Below the pieces are notes generated by a model, which did no database searches, had not been told where the DNA came from, and worked only from the letters and a program-made list of their open reading frames with translations. The translations under genes and the position numbers were made by a program. From Flavobacteriaceae bacterium (lineage in GTDB: Bacteria; Bacteroidota; Bacteroidia; Flavobacteriales; Flavobacteriaceae), in NCBI GenBank assembly GCA_947456955.1, contig CANGTQ010000002.1:248001-312000 (forward strand): a DNA stretch of 64,000 nucleotides, in the 5' to 3' direction. Shown piece after piece: positions 26,230 to 35,088 of this stretch (positions are counted from its first letter, which is position 1; each line of letters opens with the position of its first letter).

Positions 26230-26982
26230 ATGTCAGAAGCATACGTAACACAAAACATAAAAAACAAAATCGCCACAATCGAGTTTTTTCATCCAGAGCA
26301 AAACTCCTTACCTGGCAACATTCTAGCACAATTAGCCAACACTATAACAGAAGTTGGCAATAATACGGAAGTAAAAGTAATCATCCTCAAAAGTGGAGGC
26401 GACCGAACTTTTTGTGCTGGAGCTAGTTTTCAAGAACTAATTTCCATCAACGATGCCGCAACCGGGAAAGTATTTTTCTCAGGATTTGCCAACGTAATCA
26501 ACGCCATTCGAAAATGCCCAAAATTCATCATTGGGCGCATTCAAGGTAAAACCGTTGGCGGCGGAGTAGGAATAGCAGCAGCAACCGATTATTGCATGGC
26601 AACTAAATTTGCAGCCATAAAATTATCCGAATTAAATGTCGGAATTGGACCCTTTGTAGTGTCACCCGCTATCGAAAGAAAAATGGGAGTTTCGGCCATG
26701 TCACAAATCGCAATTGACGCCAACACCTTTTACGAGGCCAATTGGGCCAAAGAAAAAGGATTGTATGCTAGTGTTTTCGAAAGTATAGAAGCTTTAGATG
26801 CTGAAGTTCAAAAATTTGCAGAGCATTTATGTACTTACAACCCAGAAGCCATGATGGAAATGAAAAAAATATTTTGGCGAGGCACAGAAGATTGGGATAA
26901 TTTATTAGCCGAAAGAGCTGCCATTAGCGGACGATTGGTATTGTCTGATTTTACAAAAGAAACGTTGAAAAAATTTAAATAG
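26230..26982 (+). CDS. paaF: PaaF-type enoyl-CoA hydratase
   Basis: A 250-residue crotonase-fold protein. It hydrates 2,3-dehydroadipyl-CoA to 3-hydroxyadipyl-CoA. The fold motifs are present: GGDRTFCAGASFQELISI, RIQGKTVGGGVGIAAATDYC, and KLSELNVGIGPFVVSPAIERKMG. The catalytic residues usual in enoyl-CoA hydratases are not certain here, so the exact reaction rests on context. A TTG start at 26203 would add nine residues; I chose ATG 26230, which gives the usual length and lies past the repeat. Confidence 0.8.
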   Translation: MSEAYVTQNIKNKIATIEFFHPEQNSLPGNILAQLANTITEVGNNTEVKVIILKSGGDRTFCAGASFQELISINDAATGKVFFSGFANVINAIRKCPKFIIGRIQGKTVGGGVGIAAATDYCMATKFAAIKLSELNVGIGPFVVSPAIERKMGVSAMSQIAIDANTFYEANWAKEKGLYASVFESIEALDAEVQKFAEHLCTYNPEAMMEMKKIFWRGTEDWDNLLAERAAISGRLVLSDFTKETLKKFK

Positions 26983-27058
26983 ACAAAAGATTATAGACTA
27001 AGAGATGAGAGACATAAAATCTAATATCTATCGGTCTATCATCTATCATCTCAAAAAT

Positions 27059-27655
27059 ATGGTATACGAATTCAAAGGGTTTGTCCCAGTCATACACGAA
27101 AGTAGTTTCATCCATCCGCAAGCATCGGTAACGGGTAATGTGATTATTGGAAAAGATGTTTATGTGGGGCCAGGCGCTGCCATTCGAGGCGATTGGGGCG
27201 AAATTATTATTGAAGATGGTTGCAATGTGCAAGAAAATTGCACGATTCATATGTTTCCCGGAAAGTCAATGACATTGAAAGCCGGAGCGCATATCGGTCA
27301 CGGAGCAATTATTCACGGAGCGAATATTGGTAAAAATTGTTTGGTCGGAATGAACGCCGTCATTATGGATGACGTGAACATTGGAGATGAATGTATTATC
27401 GGCGCATTAAGTTTCATCAAAGCCGGAATGCAAATTCCAAACCGTAAAATGGTCGTAGGAAATCCGGCGACAATTATCAAAGACATTTCCGATGAAATGA
27501 TCGATTGGAAAACCAAAGGAACTGCTTTGTATCAGCAATTGCCAAAAGAATGTCACGAGACTTTAAAAGCAGTGGAGCCTTTGAAAGAAATTCCTGAAAA
27601 CAGACCAACCCAAGAAGCATTTTACAAAACATTAGAAGAATTTAAAAATAAGTAG
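27059..27655 (+). CDS. paaY: PaaY, gamma-carbonic-anhydrase-like hexapeptide protein
   Basis: A 198-residue left-handed beta-helix protein with many hexapeptide repeats (ASVTGNVIIGKDVYVGPGAAIRGDWG, HIGHGAIIHGANIGKNCLVG). In E. coli PaaY is a thioesterase that helps rid the pathway of inhibitory CoA esters. Length matches E. coli PaaY (196). The longer frame from 27005 starts in a heptamer-like spacer (CTATCGGTCTATCATCTATC), so ATG 27059 is the real start. It is the last clear paa gene. Confidence 0.9.
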   Translation: MVYEFKGFVPVIHESSFIHPQASVTGNVIIGKDVYVGPGAAIRGDWGEIIIEDGCNVQENCTIHMFPGKSMTLKAGAHIGHGAIIHGANIGKNCLVGMNAVIMDDVNIGDECIIGALSFIKAGMQIPNRKMVVGNPATIIKDISDEMIDWKTKGTALYQQLPKECHETLKAVEPLKEIPENRPTQEAFYKTLEEFKNK

Positions 27656-27722
27656 ACAGTGTCAGTCTCAGTTTTCAAATGCTATTGGAACTGCGACTGC
27701 GACTGCGACTGAAGACTAAAAT

Positions 27723-29012
27723 ATGATAACAGAATTCAAAATGCCCAAAATGGGCGAAAGTATAACCGAAGCGACTATCATTTCCTGGTTGAAATCAGTA
27801 GGCGATTTTGTTAACGCTGAAGAAACCATTGTGGAAGTGGCTACCGATAAGGTCGACAATGATTTGGTATCACCGGTTTCAGGCGTTATTACCGAAATTC
27901 GTTTTCAAAAAGATGACGTTGTTGAGGTTGGAACTGTTTTGGCGTTAATAGATTCGGAGGCAGGAAGCGCGAAGTTGGAAGATGGAAGTGAAAAAGAACA
28001 AACAAATGTTGAGGTTTCATCTACAACACAAAGCCAACAGCCAAAAACCAACAACCGACAACTGACAACCGACAACTTTTTAAGTCCATTAATTATCTCA
28101 ATTGCGCAAAAAGAAAATTTATCGATAGAAGAATTACAATCCATTCCGGGTTCTGGAACTGAGGGAAGATTACAGAAAAGTGATGTTTTCAATTATTTAA
28201 AGAACCGTAAATATCCAATACAAAGCAAACCGACAACTGATAACCGACAACCAACAACCAATTTTCCGAAACCAAAAATAAATTTTGTTGAAGGAAAAGA
28301 CCATATCGTTGAAATGGATAGAATGCGAAAAATGATTGCCGATCACATGGTATACTCCAAACAAACGTCGCCACACGTGACGTCCTACATTGAAGTTGAT
28401 GTCACGAATTTGGTCAATTGGAGAAACGAAAACAAAGAGAATTTTCAAGAAAAATATAATGAAAAGCTAACCTTTACTCCAGTTTTTGTTCAGGCTGTAG
28501 CCAAAGCAATTCAGGATTTTCCAATGATTAATGTTTCAGTAGATGAAAAAAATATCATTGTTCATAAAGACATTAATATAGGAATGGCAACCGCTTTACC
28601 AAGCGGTAACTTAATTGTTCCCGTGTTGAAAAATGCCAATGAAAAAGATTTAGTTGCTTTGGCAAAAAGCGTCAATCATTTGGCTAATGCATCTAGAAGC
28701 AACTCATTAAAACCAGAAGAAATTCAAGGAAGTACATTTACTATTTCAAATGTGGGAACCTTCGGTAGTTTAATGGGAACGCCGATTATCAACCAACCCG
28801 AAGTAGCGATTTTAGCCTTCGGAATTATTAAAAAACGCCCAGAAGTGATTACGACTTCCAAAGGCGATGAAATTGCTATCCGAAGTATGATGTTTCTTTC
28901 TTTATCCTTTGATCATCGTGTGGTTGATGGATTTTTAGGAGGATCTTTTTTGCGAAAAGTAGGCGATTATTTAGAACAATTTAGCTCCTTAAACCCCTAT
29001 GGGAAAATTTAA
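27723..29012 (+). CDS. 2-oxoacid dehydrogenase E2 (acyltransferase)
   Basis: A 429-residue dihydrolipoamide acyltransferase. The lipoyl domain carries the modified Lys in EVATDKVDND (about residue 43). A peripheral-subunit-binding domain lies at about 122-160 (SPLIISIAQKENLSIEELQ). The catalytic domain has the HRVVDG motif near the end. The most likely complex is branched-chain 2-oxoacid dehydrogenase, with the E1 gene downstream. Linker 1 and linker 2 are encoded by heptamer tracts (27971-28079 and 28234-28261). Substrate type cannot be told from E2 alone. Confidence 0.93.
   Translation: MITEFKMPKMGESITEATIISWLKSVGDFVNAEETIVEVATDKVDNDLVSPVSGVITEIRFQKDDVVEVGTVLALIDSEAGSAKLEDGSEKEQTNVEVSSTTQSQQPKTNNRQLTTDNFLSPLIISIAQKENLSIEELQSIPGSGTEGRLQKSDVFNYLKNRKYPIQSKPTTDNRQPTTNFPKPKINFVEGKDHIVEMDRMRKMIADHMVYSKQTSPHVTSYIEVDVTNLVNWRNENKENFQEKYNEKLTFTPVFVQAVAKAIQDFPMINVSVDEKNIIVHKDINIGMATALPSGNLIVPVLKNANEKDLVALAKSVNHLANASRSNSLKPEEIQGSTFTISNVGTFGSLMGTPIINQPEVAILAFGIIKKRPEVITTSKGDEIAIRSMMFLSLSFDHRVVDGFLGGSFLRKVGDYLEQFSSLNPYGKI
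27971..28079 (+). repeat. Heptamer tracts inside E2 linker 1
   Basis: Units GAAGTTG, GAAGATG and GAAGTGA (27971-27991), and later CAACCGA, CAACTGA, CAACCGA and CAACTTT (28052-28079). They encode the linker between lipoyl and subunit-binding domains. Confidence 0.8.
28234..28261 (+). repeat. Heptamer tract inside E2 linker 2
   Basis: CAACTGA, TAACCGA, CAACCAA, CAACCAA. It encodes part of the linker between subunit-binding and catalytic domains. Confidence 0.8.
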
Positions 29013-29042
29013 CCCAAAACTATTTTTATTACGCAAGATATA

Positions 29043-30098
29043 ATGACAACATCTATTAAAATAACAAAAGTAGCGCAATCAAAAGCGAATGAAATTGATT
29101 TTTACAACATCGTTATGGGAACTAGATTTTCAGACCATATGTTCGTTTGTGACTATCAAAACGGCGAATGGCAAAATCCTAGAATTGAGCCATTAGCTTT
29201 AATTCCTACACATCCTGCAGCTATGGCATTGCACTATGGTCAGGCAATTTTTGAAGGAATGAAGGCCACCTCAGGAAAAGACGGGACACCCTTATTATTC
29301 CGTCCCAATGAGAATGCTAAAAGATTGAATTTTAGTGCAAATCGAATGGGAATGCCTTTATTTCCCGAAGATTTGTTTGTAGAAGCATTGAAGCAATTTG
29401 TGGAGATAGAAAAAAAATGGATTCCAACACAAGAAGGCAGCGCTTTGTATTTGCGTCCGTTTATGTATGCCGATGAACCATTTATTGGAATGCGTGCGGC
29501 AACTAGTTTTAAGTTTATTATTATAGCTTCTCCGGCTGGACCTTTCTTCCATAAAAAAATTAAATTATACGCCGAAACAAAATATGTTCGCGCTGTGAAT
29601 GGTGGAACAGGAGAAGCTAAAGCCGCCGGAAACTATGCCGGAGCTATTCGCCCTACAGAATATGCAAAAATGGAGGGTTATGATCAAGTTTTGTGGTTAG
29701 ATGCTCAACATTTTGAATACATTCAAGAAGTGGGAACGATGAATATTTTCTTTAAAATAGGAGGTAAGTTTATTACGCCCGATTTGAGTGGTTCTATTTT
29801 GGCTGGTATAACACGAATGAGTGTGATAGACATATTGCGCGACAAAGGCTATGAAGTTACAGAACGTCCTGTCTCCCTTACCGAAATTATCGAAGCTTCA
29901 AAAAATGGAACTTTGGAAGAAGCATTTGGGGCAGGAACTGCAGTAGGGATTGCCCGAATAGAAGAAATTGGAAACAATGATTTATCAATAAAATTTCCTA
30001 TTGACAATCCTGTTTCTGATTATGTAGCAGACACATTAGAAGGAATAAAAACACAAGAAATTCAAGACAAGTTTGGCTGGTTAGTATCTGCAAAGTAA
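29043..30098 (+). CDS. ilvE: Branched-chain aminotransferase
   Basis: A 351-residue class IV aminotransferase. It interconverts Val, Leu, Ile and their 2-oxo acids using PLP. Visible motifs are HYGQAIFEGMKA, LYLRPFMYADEPF, GGTGEAKAAGNYAGAI with the PLP lysine, and DLSGSILAGITRMSVIDI. Its position between E2 and E1 of a 2-oxoacid dehydrogenase, right after paaY, suggests catabolic use. Whether it also takes Phe is unknown. Gap to E1 is six bases. Confidence 0.9.
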   Translation: MTTSIKITKVAQSKANEIDFYNIVMGTRFSDHMFVCDYQNGEWQNPRIEPLALIPTHPAAMALHYGQAIFEGMKATSGKDGTPLLFRPNENAKRLNFSANRMGMPLFPEDLFVEALKQFVEIEKKWIPTQEGSALYLRPFMYADEPFIGMRAATSFKFIIIASPAGPFFHKKIKLYAETKYVRAVNGGTGEAKAAGNYAGAIRPTEYAKMEGYDQVLWLDAQHFEYIQEVGTMNIFFKIGGKFITPDLSGSILAGITRMSVIDILRDKGYEVTERPVSLTEIIEASKNGTLEEAFGAGTAVGIARIEEIGNNDLSIKFPIDNPVSDYVADTLEGIKTQEIQDKFGWLVSAK

Positions 30099-30104
30099 AA
30101 TTTT

Positions 30105-32156
30105 ATGAGTAAAATAGATAAATCAATACTCGAGAAAGCATTTTCAACGATGGCCACTGCCAAGGCAATGACCAACTTATATGAAGATAATTTCAAGATT
30201 GTTTCCAAATATGTACATGCGACATCTCGTGGTCATGAGGCTATTCAGATTGCAATGGCGATGCATTTACTTCCTCAGGATTATGCTTTTCCTTACTATC
30301 GTGATGATTCGATGCTATTGGGAATAGGGATGCAGCCTTATGATTTGATGTTGCAATTGATGGCAAAAAAAGACGACCCATTTTCAGGAGGCAGAACTTA
30401 TTATTGTCATCCAAGTTTGAAAGATGTAGATAAGCCCAAAATTCCACATCAATCCTCTGCAACAGGGATGCAGGCCATTCCGGCAACCGGAGCTGCGATG
30501 GGATTTTGGTATAAAGAAAATATAGGTATTCAAGATGCAACTCAAGAATCACCAATAGTAGTTTGTTCGCTAGGTGATGCTTCAGTAACCGAAGGAGAAA
30601 TTGCTGAAGCTTTTCAGATGGCTGCTTTGAAGCAGTTACCCATTTTGTATTTGGTACAAGATAACGGTTGGGATATTTCGGCGAATGCTGCTGAAACTCG
30701 AGCGCAAAATGCCTATGAGTATATCAAAGGTTTTCATGGAATTGAAGCGATATCTATTGATGGAGCCAATTTTACCGAAAGCTATTTGGCTATTCAAAAA
30801 GTGGTGAAAACGATACGCGAAGAGCGCCGACCATTTTTGGTGCATGCAAAAGTGCCGTTGTTGAATCACCATACTTCTGGTGTTCGTATGGAATGGTATC
30901 GGGATGATTTGGAAGAAGCACAATCGCGTGATCCATTTCCAGTATTGCAAAAGCAATTGATGGAAGTAGGATTTACTAATGAAGAAATTCATACTATAGA
31001 GAAGTTAGCTGTGACCAAAGTGAAATCTGATTTCGAAAAAGCACAAAAAGCAGAAGATCCAAAACCCGAAGATTTATTTACTCATGATTTTGCGCCAACA
31101 CCAATTACAGAGGAAGTAGGAGAAAGAAATCCTAAACGCGAAGAGAAAGTGGTGATGGTAGATTGTGCTTTGTTTGCTGTTCAAGAATTGATGAAAACTC
31201 ACAAGGAATGTTTGCTATACGGTCAAGATGTAGGTGGTAGACTGGGAGGGGTTTTTAGGGAAGCAGCGACTTTGGCTCAGGAATTTGGAGATGAACGCGT
31301 ATTTAACACACCGATTCAGGAAGCTTTTATTGTGGGGTCAACTGTTGGGATGTCAGCCGTTGGCTTGAAGCCAATTGTTGAGGTACAGTTTGCTGATTAT
31401 ATATGGCCGGGCTTAAATCAATTGTTCACGGAAGTAAGCCGTTCCAGTTATTTGACTAATGGAAAATGGCCGGTTAGTATGATTTTGCGAGTGCCTATTG
31501 GCGCTTACGGCAATGGTGGCCCTTATCACTCTTCTTCGGTGGAAAGTGTACTGACCAATATCCGAGGTATAAAAATAGCATATCCAAGCAACGGAGCCGA
31601 TTTAAAAGGTTTGCTAAAAGCAGCGTATTACGACCCAAATCCGGTGGTCATTTTAGAGCATAAAGGATTGTATTGGAGTAAAGTAAAAGGTACAGATGCT
31701 GCCAGAGTAAACGAACCAAGTGAAGATTACATCTTGCCTTTTGGAAAAGCGAATATCGTGCAAGAAATATGGGAGCAGCAAAGTCAGGAAACAATCTCGG
31801 TAATCACATACGGAATGGGAGTACATTGGGCTTTGAATGCTTCCGAAAAAATAAAAAGTCAAGTAGAAATTATCGATTTACGGACGCTGTATCCTTTAGA
31901 CGAAGAAGCGATTTTTAAATCGGTTAAAAAGACTAAAAAGTGTTTGGTTGTAACAGAAGAGTCAACCAATAATTCCTTTGCTCGAAGTTTGGCAGGTATG
32001 ATTCAGGAGAATTGTTTTAAATATCTTGACGCTCCGGTAATGGTTATTGGTTCTGAAAATATGCCTGCTATTCCATTAAATAGTACTTTAGAATTTACAA
32101 TGATTCCGAATGCGGATAAGGTGAAGTTAAAGATGGAAGAGTTGTTGAATTATTAG
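30105..32156 (+). CDS. 2-oxoacid dehydrogenase E1, fused alpha and beta
   Basis: A 683-residue fusion. The N-terminal half is E1 alpha with the thiamine-diphosphate motif GDASVTEGEIAEAFQMAALKQLPILYLVQDNGW. The C-terminal half, from about residue 350, is E1 beta (ALFAVQELMKTHKECLLYGQDVGGRLGG, PIVEVQFADYIWPG, VPIGAYGNGGPYHSSSVES). The join is continuous and typical of Bacteroidota. It decarboxylates a 2-oxo acid and loads the acyl group on E2. Best fit is branched-chain oxo acids, although phenylpyruvate is possible. No E3 gene is in the window. Confidence 0.93.
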   Translation: MSKIDKSILEKAFSTMATAKAMTNLYEDNFKIVSKYVHATSRGHEAIQIAMAMHLLPQDYAFPYYRDDSMLLGIGMQPYDLMLQLMAKKDDPFSGGRTYYCHPSLKDVDKPKIPHQSSATGMQAIPATGAAMGFWYKENIGIQDATQESPIVVCSLGDASVTEGEIAEAFQMAALKQLPILYLVQDNGWDISANAAETRAQNAYEYIKGFHGIEAISIDGANFTESYLAIQKVVKTIREERRPFLVHAKVPLLNHHTSGVRMEWYRDDLEEAQSRDPFPVLQKQLMEVGFTNEEIHTIEKLAVTKVKSDFEKAQKAEDPKPEDLFTHDFAPTPITEEVGERNPKREEKVVMVDCALFAVQELMKTHKECLLYGQDVGGRLGGVFREAATLAQEFGDERVFNTPIQEAFIVGSTVGMSAVGLKPIVEVQFADYIWPGLNQLFTEVSRSSYLTNGKWPVSMILRVPIGAYGNGGPYHSSSVESVLTNIRGIKIAYPSNGADLKGLLKAAYYDPNPVVILEHKGLYWSKVKGTDAARVNEPSEDYILPFGKANIVQEIWEQQSQETISVITYGMGVHWALNASEKIKSQVEIIDLRTLYPLDEEAIFKSVKKTKKCLVVTEESTNNSFARSLAGMIQENCFKYLDAPVMVIGSENMPAIPLNSTLEFTMIPNADKVKLKMEELLNY

Positions 32157-32295
32157 TGTTCAGTCGCAGTTTTCAGCGAAAATGTCAATTTATTCTTTGT
32201 CATTCTCTCTTTTTTTCATTCCGTGGAACGAAGACAAACTATCGAAGCGAACTGAGCGTAAGCTAATCTCATCATGAATGTCAATCGCAATGTCA

Positions 32296-32340
32296 TGATT
32301 TTCACGGCTACCTGCCTAACGGCAGGCAGGTCTGGGCTAG
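32296..32340. repeat. Dispersed repeat copy C interrupted by the alaS-type palindrome
   Basis: TGATTTTCAC and GGCTA, then 20 inserted bases (32311-32330: CCTGCC, 4-base loop, GGCAGGCAGG), then TCTGGGCTAG. The flanks match the right end of copies at 9471-9500 and 26106-26130, which lack the insert. Confidence 0.75.
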
Positions 32341-32350
32341 AAAAATACGT

Positions 32351-32392
32351 AGAAACAAAAACCGCAACATCAATGTTGCAGTTTTTGTTTCT
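32351..32392. terminator. Bidirectional terminator between E1 and the DUF4136 gene
   Basis: AGAAACAAAAAC pairs with GTTTTTGTTTCT, plus GCAACAT with ATGTTGC, with one C-A mismatch and a 2-base loop. It lies in the 265-base convergent spacer, whose left part is made of repeat words. Confidence 0.85.
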
Positions 32393-32421
32393 GTCAACTT
32401 AGACTGACTACTCAAAACTGC

Positions 32422-32952
32422 CTACTTTTTCTGCGGTGGATATTGTTCTAGAATTTTAGTAACAAATTCTTTTATGACTTCGTCTTTTTTATGGGTGTCT
32501 TTTGTCAAAACACCTTCGCCTTCACCTTGCCAAATCAATTCTTTTTTCTTGGCATCAATTAAATCTATATAGAGAGTTCCTTGTGAATAGCGATTTACAG
32601 TAGTGTTTCCTCCCCAAATCCAAGGATTCCAACCCCATCCCCAACCATAACCCCAGCCCATATTGAATTGGTTGACATCAACTTGTTCCCTTTCCTTAGT
32701 AAAAAAATTTACTAACAAATCAGGGGTTTCACTTTTAGTTAATCCTTTAGAGGTCATAGTTTCATCAATAGAATAGAGAATTCTTTTTTTATCTAAATCA
32801 GAAATCTCTACTTTATCTATCCCAGACTTGTAAAACGCATAGGTTTTGAATTGTGAAAAATCTACTTTTTTGTCATAATCTGAGTTCACATTTATAGAAC
32901 TACATGCTGAAAGTAGCAGAAAGAAAAACGAAATAAGGAGAAACTTTTTCAT
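32422..32952 (-). CDS. DUF4136 lipoprotein
   Basis: A 176-residue lipoprotein. The signal peptide ends in a lipobox LLSAC (MKKFLLISFFFLLLSAC). The rest fits DUF4136: DKKVDFSQFKTYAFYKSG, DLLVNFFTKEREQV, a Gly/Trp-rich GWGYGWGWGWNPWIWGG segment, TLYIDLIDAKKKELIWQGEGEG and the helical end. It sits in the outer or inner membrane; function unknown. The longer frame from 32985 adds 11 residues before the signal peptide, so I start at 32952. It lies 16 bases after the hutU stop. Confidence 0.88.
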   Translation of the reverse strand: MKKFLLISFFFLLLSACSSINVNSDYDKKVDFSQFKTYAFYKSGIDKVEISDLDKKRILYSIDETMTSKGLTKSETPDLLVNFFTKEREQVDVNQFNMGWGYGWGWGWNPWIWGGNTTVNRYSQGTLYIDLIDAKKKELIWQGEGEGVLTKDTHKKDEVIKEFVTKILEQYPPQKK

Positions 32953-32968
32953 AATTGTAAATTTTTGG

Positions 32969-34954
32969 TTAAAATAAATTTTCATCGACTGAATTAGGGA
33001 TGGTAACTTTTAATAAAGGTTGCGTTGTCATGGCTCTTTTTATTGCAAAAATTGCCCCTTCATTTCTAGCCCAATTTCTTCTTGAAATTCCGTTAGTCAC
33101 ATCCCAAAAAAGCATTGATTCTAAGCGCTTTGATGCTTCTTTTGTCCCGTCAAGAACCATACCAAAACCACCGTTAATTACTTCGCCCCAACCAACTCCG
33201 CCGCCATTGTGAATAGAAACCCAAGTTGCACCACGGAAACTGTCGCCAATGACATTTTGGATTGCCATATCGGCAGTAAAACGAGATCCGTCATATATGT
33301 TTGAAGTTTCTCTGTATGGCGAATCGGTTCCGGAAACGTCATGATGATCACGACCTAAAATTATATAACCAATTTCACCTTTTGCAATCGCTTGATTAAA
33401 TGCTTCAGCAATTTTGATTCTGCCTTCGGCATCTGCATATAAAATTCGGGCTTGTGAGCCAACTACTAGTTTATTTTCCTGTGCCCCTTTTATCCATTGG
33501 ATATTATCAGCCATTTGTTGTTTGATTTCAGTAGGTGAAATTTTCATCATTTCTTCTAAAACAGCACAGGCAATTTTATCTGTTTTGGCTAAATCATCCG
33601 GATTTCCGGAAGCACAAACCCAACGGAATGGCCCAAAGCCGTAATCAAAACACATTGGACCCATAATATCTTGTACATACGATGGATATTTAAACTCATG
33701 GCCTATGGTTGGATTTTTTTCCATTACATCTGCTCCTGCTCGAGAGGCTTCTAATAAAAAGGCGTTTCCATAATCAAAGAAGTAAGTTCCTTTGGTAGTG
33801 TGTTTGTTTATTGCACTTGCATGCCGACGTAAGGTTTTTTGAACTTCTTCTTTAAACTTATCAGGATTATTAGCCATCAGTTCATTTGATTCATCAAAAG
33901 AATATCCCGTTGGATAATAACCACCTGCCCAAGGATTGTGCAATGAGGTTTGGTCTGAACCCAAATCGATATGAATATTTTCCTGATCGAAACGTTCCCA
34001 TACATCAACCACATTTCCCAAATAGGCAATCGAAACTACTTCTTGTTTAGCCAATGCTTTTTGGACTCTCGGAACTAAATCTTCAATAGTATCTATAACT
34101 TCATTAATCCAGCCTTGAGAATGGCGAATATGTGTAATTTTTGGATTGACCTCGGCACAAACAGTCACGCAACCGGCAATGTTTCCTGCTTTGGGTTGTG
34201 CGCCTGACATACCTCCTAATCCTGAAGTAACAAACAAACCACCAGTTGGCGATTTCTTTATTTTTCTGAATCCATTTAGAACAGTTATGGTTGTTCCGTG
34301 TACGATTCCTTGTGGACCAATATACATATAACTTCCGGCTGTCATTTGTCCGTATTGCGAAACACCCAAAGCATTCATTTTTTCCCAATCATCGGGTTTG
34401 GAATAATTTGGAATGACCAATCCGTTGGTTACCACAACTCTAGGAGCCTCTTTATGCGAAGGAAACAATCCCATTGGGTGGCCAGAATACATGCTTAATG
34501 TTTGTTCTTCCGTCATTTCTGCCAAATACTGCATCGTAAGCAGGTATTGCGCCCAGTTTTGAAACACAGCACCATTTCCGCCATAGGTAATTAACTCATG
34601 TGGATGTTGTGCCACGGCATAATCCAGATTATTTTGAATCATGAGCATGATAGCTTTTGCCTGTTCGCATTTTCCTGGATATTCTGAAATTGGTCTTGCA
34701 TACATTCTATAATCCGGACGAAAACGATACATGTAAATGCGACCGTATTTTTCCAATTCTTCTTTGAATTCCGGAAGTAAAGTGGTATGGTGTTTTTGTT
34801 CGAAATAGCGCAACGCATTTTTTAGCGCTAATTTTTTCTCTTCATCCGAAAGGATTTCTTTACGTTTTGGTGCGTGGTTTATTTCCGTGTCGTATGGTTT
34901 TGGATTTGGGAGAATTGAAGGAATTCCTTGTTTTATGTGTTCTTGAAATGTCAT
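32969..34954 (-). CDS. hutU: Urocanate hydratase
   Basis: A 661-residue enzyme of the longer class seen in Bacteroidota; the Pseudomonas form is about 557. It converts urocanate to imidazolonepropionate in histidine breakdown, with tightly bound NAD+. Visible signals are the substrate region YGGNGAVFQNWAQY, TSGLGGMSGAQPKAGNIAGC with the NAD-binding glycines, and GWINEVIDTIEDLVPR. Other hut genes (hutH, hutI) are not in the window. It is preceded by an octamer-repeat tract. Confidence 0.93.
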   Translation of the reverse strand: MTFQEHIKQGIPSILPNPKPYDTEINHAPKRKEILSDEEKKLALKNALRYFEQKHHTTLLPEFKEELEKYGRIYMYRFRPDYRMYARPISEYPGKCEQAKAIMLMIQNNLDYAVAQHPHELITYGGNGAVFQNWAQYLLTMQYLAEMTEEQTLSMYSGHPMGLFPSHKEAPRVVVTNGLVIPNYSKPDDWEKMNALGVSQYGQMTAGSYMYIGPQGIVHGTTITVLNGFRKIKKSPTGGLFVTSGLGGMSGAQPKAGNIAGCVTVCAEVNPKITHIRHSQGWINEVIDTIEDLVPRVQKALAKQEVVSIAYLGNVVDVWERFDQENIHIDLGSDQTSLHNPWAGGYYPTGYSFDESNELMANNPDKFKEEVQKTLRRHASAINKHTTKGTYFFDYGNAFLLEASRAGADVMEKNPTIGHEFKYPSYVQDIMGPMCFDYGFGPFRWVCASGNPDDLAKTDKIACAVLEEMMKISPTEIKQQMADNIQWIKGAQENKLVVGSQARILYADAEGRIKIAEAFNQAIAKGEIGYIILGRDHHDVSGTDSPYRETSNIYDGSRFTADMAIQNVIGDSFRGATWVSIHNGGGVGWGEVINGGFGMVLDGTKEASKRLESMLFWDVTNGISRRNWARNEGAIFAIKRAMTTQPLLKVTIPNSVDENLF

Positions 34955-34958
34955 TTTT

Positions 34959-35088
34959 AGAGTTTCTGAGTTTCTGAGTGGCTAAGTTACTGAGTTTATT
35001 TTGAGTTTCTGAGTTTCTGAATAGCTATGATTATGAGTTATCTTATCTCAGCTACTCAGGCACTCAGGCACACAGCTACTCAGTTACT
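34959..35088. repeat. Octamer-periodic spacer hutU-DUF5522
   Basis: Units GAGTTTCT, GAGTGGCT and AAGTTACT on the left, then CAGCTACT, CAGGCACT and CAGTTACT on the right, mutually complementary, so the block can fold back. It overlaps the stop codon of the DUF5522 gene. Confidence 0.75.

Noticed and set aside
34104..34388. 94-residue frame inside hutU
   Set aside because: It is a shadow in another frame of a well-conserved enzyme.
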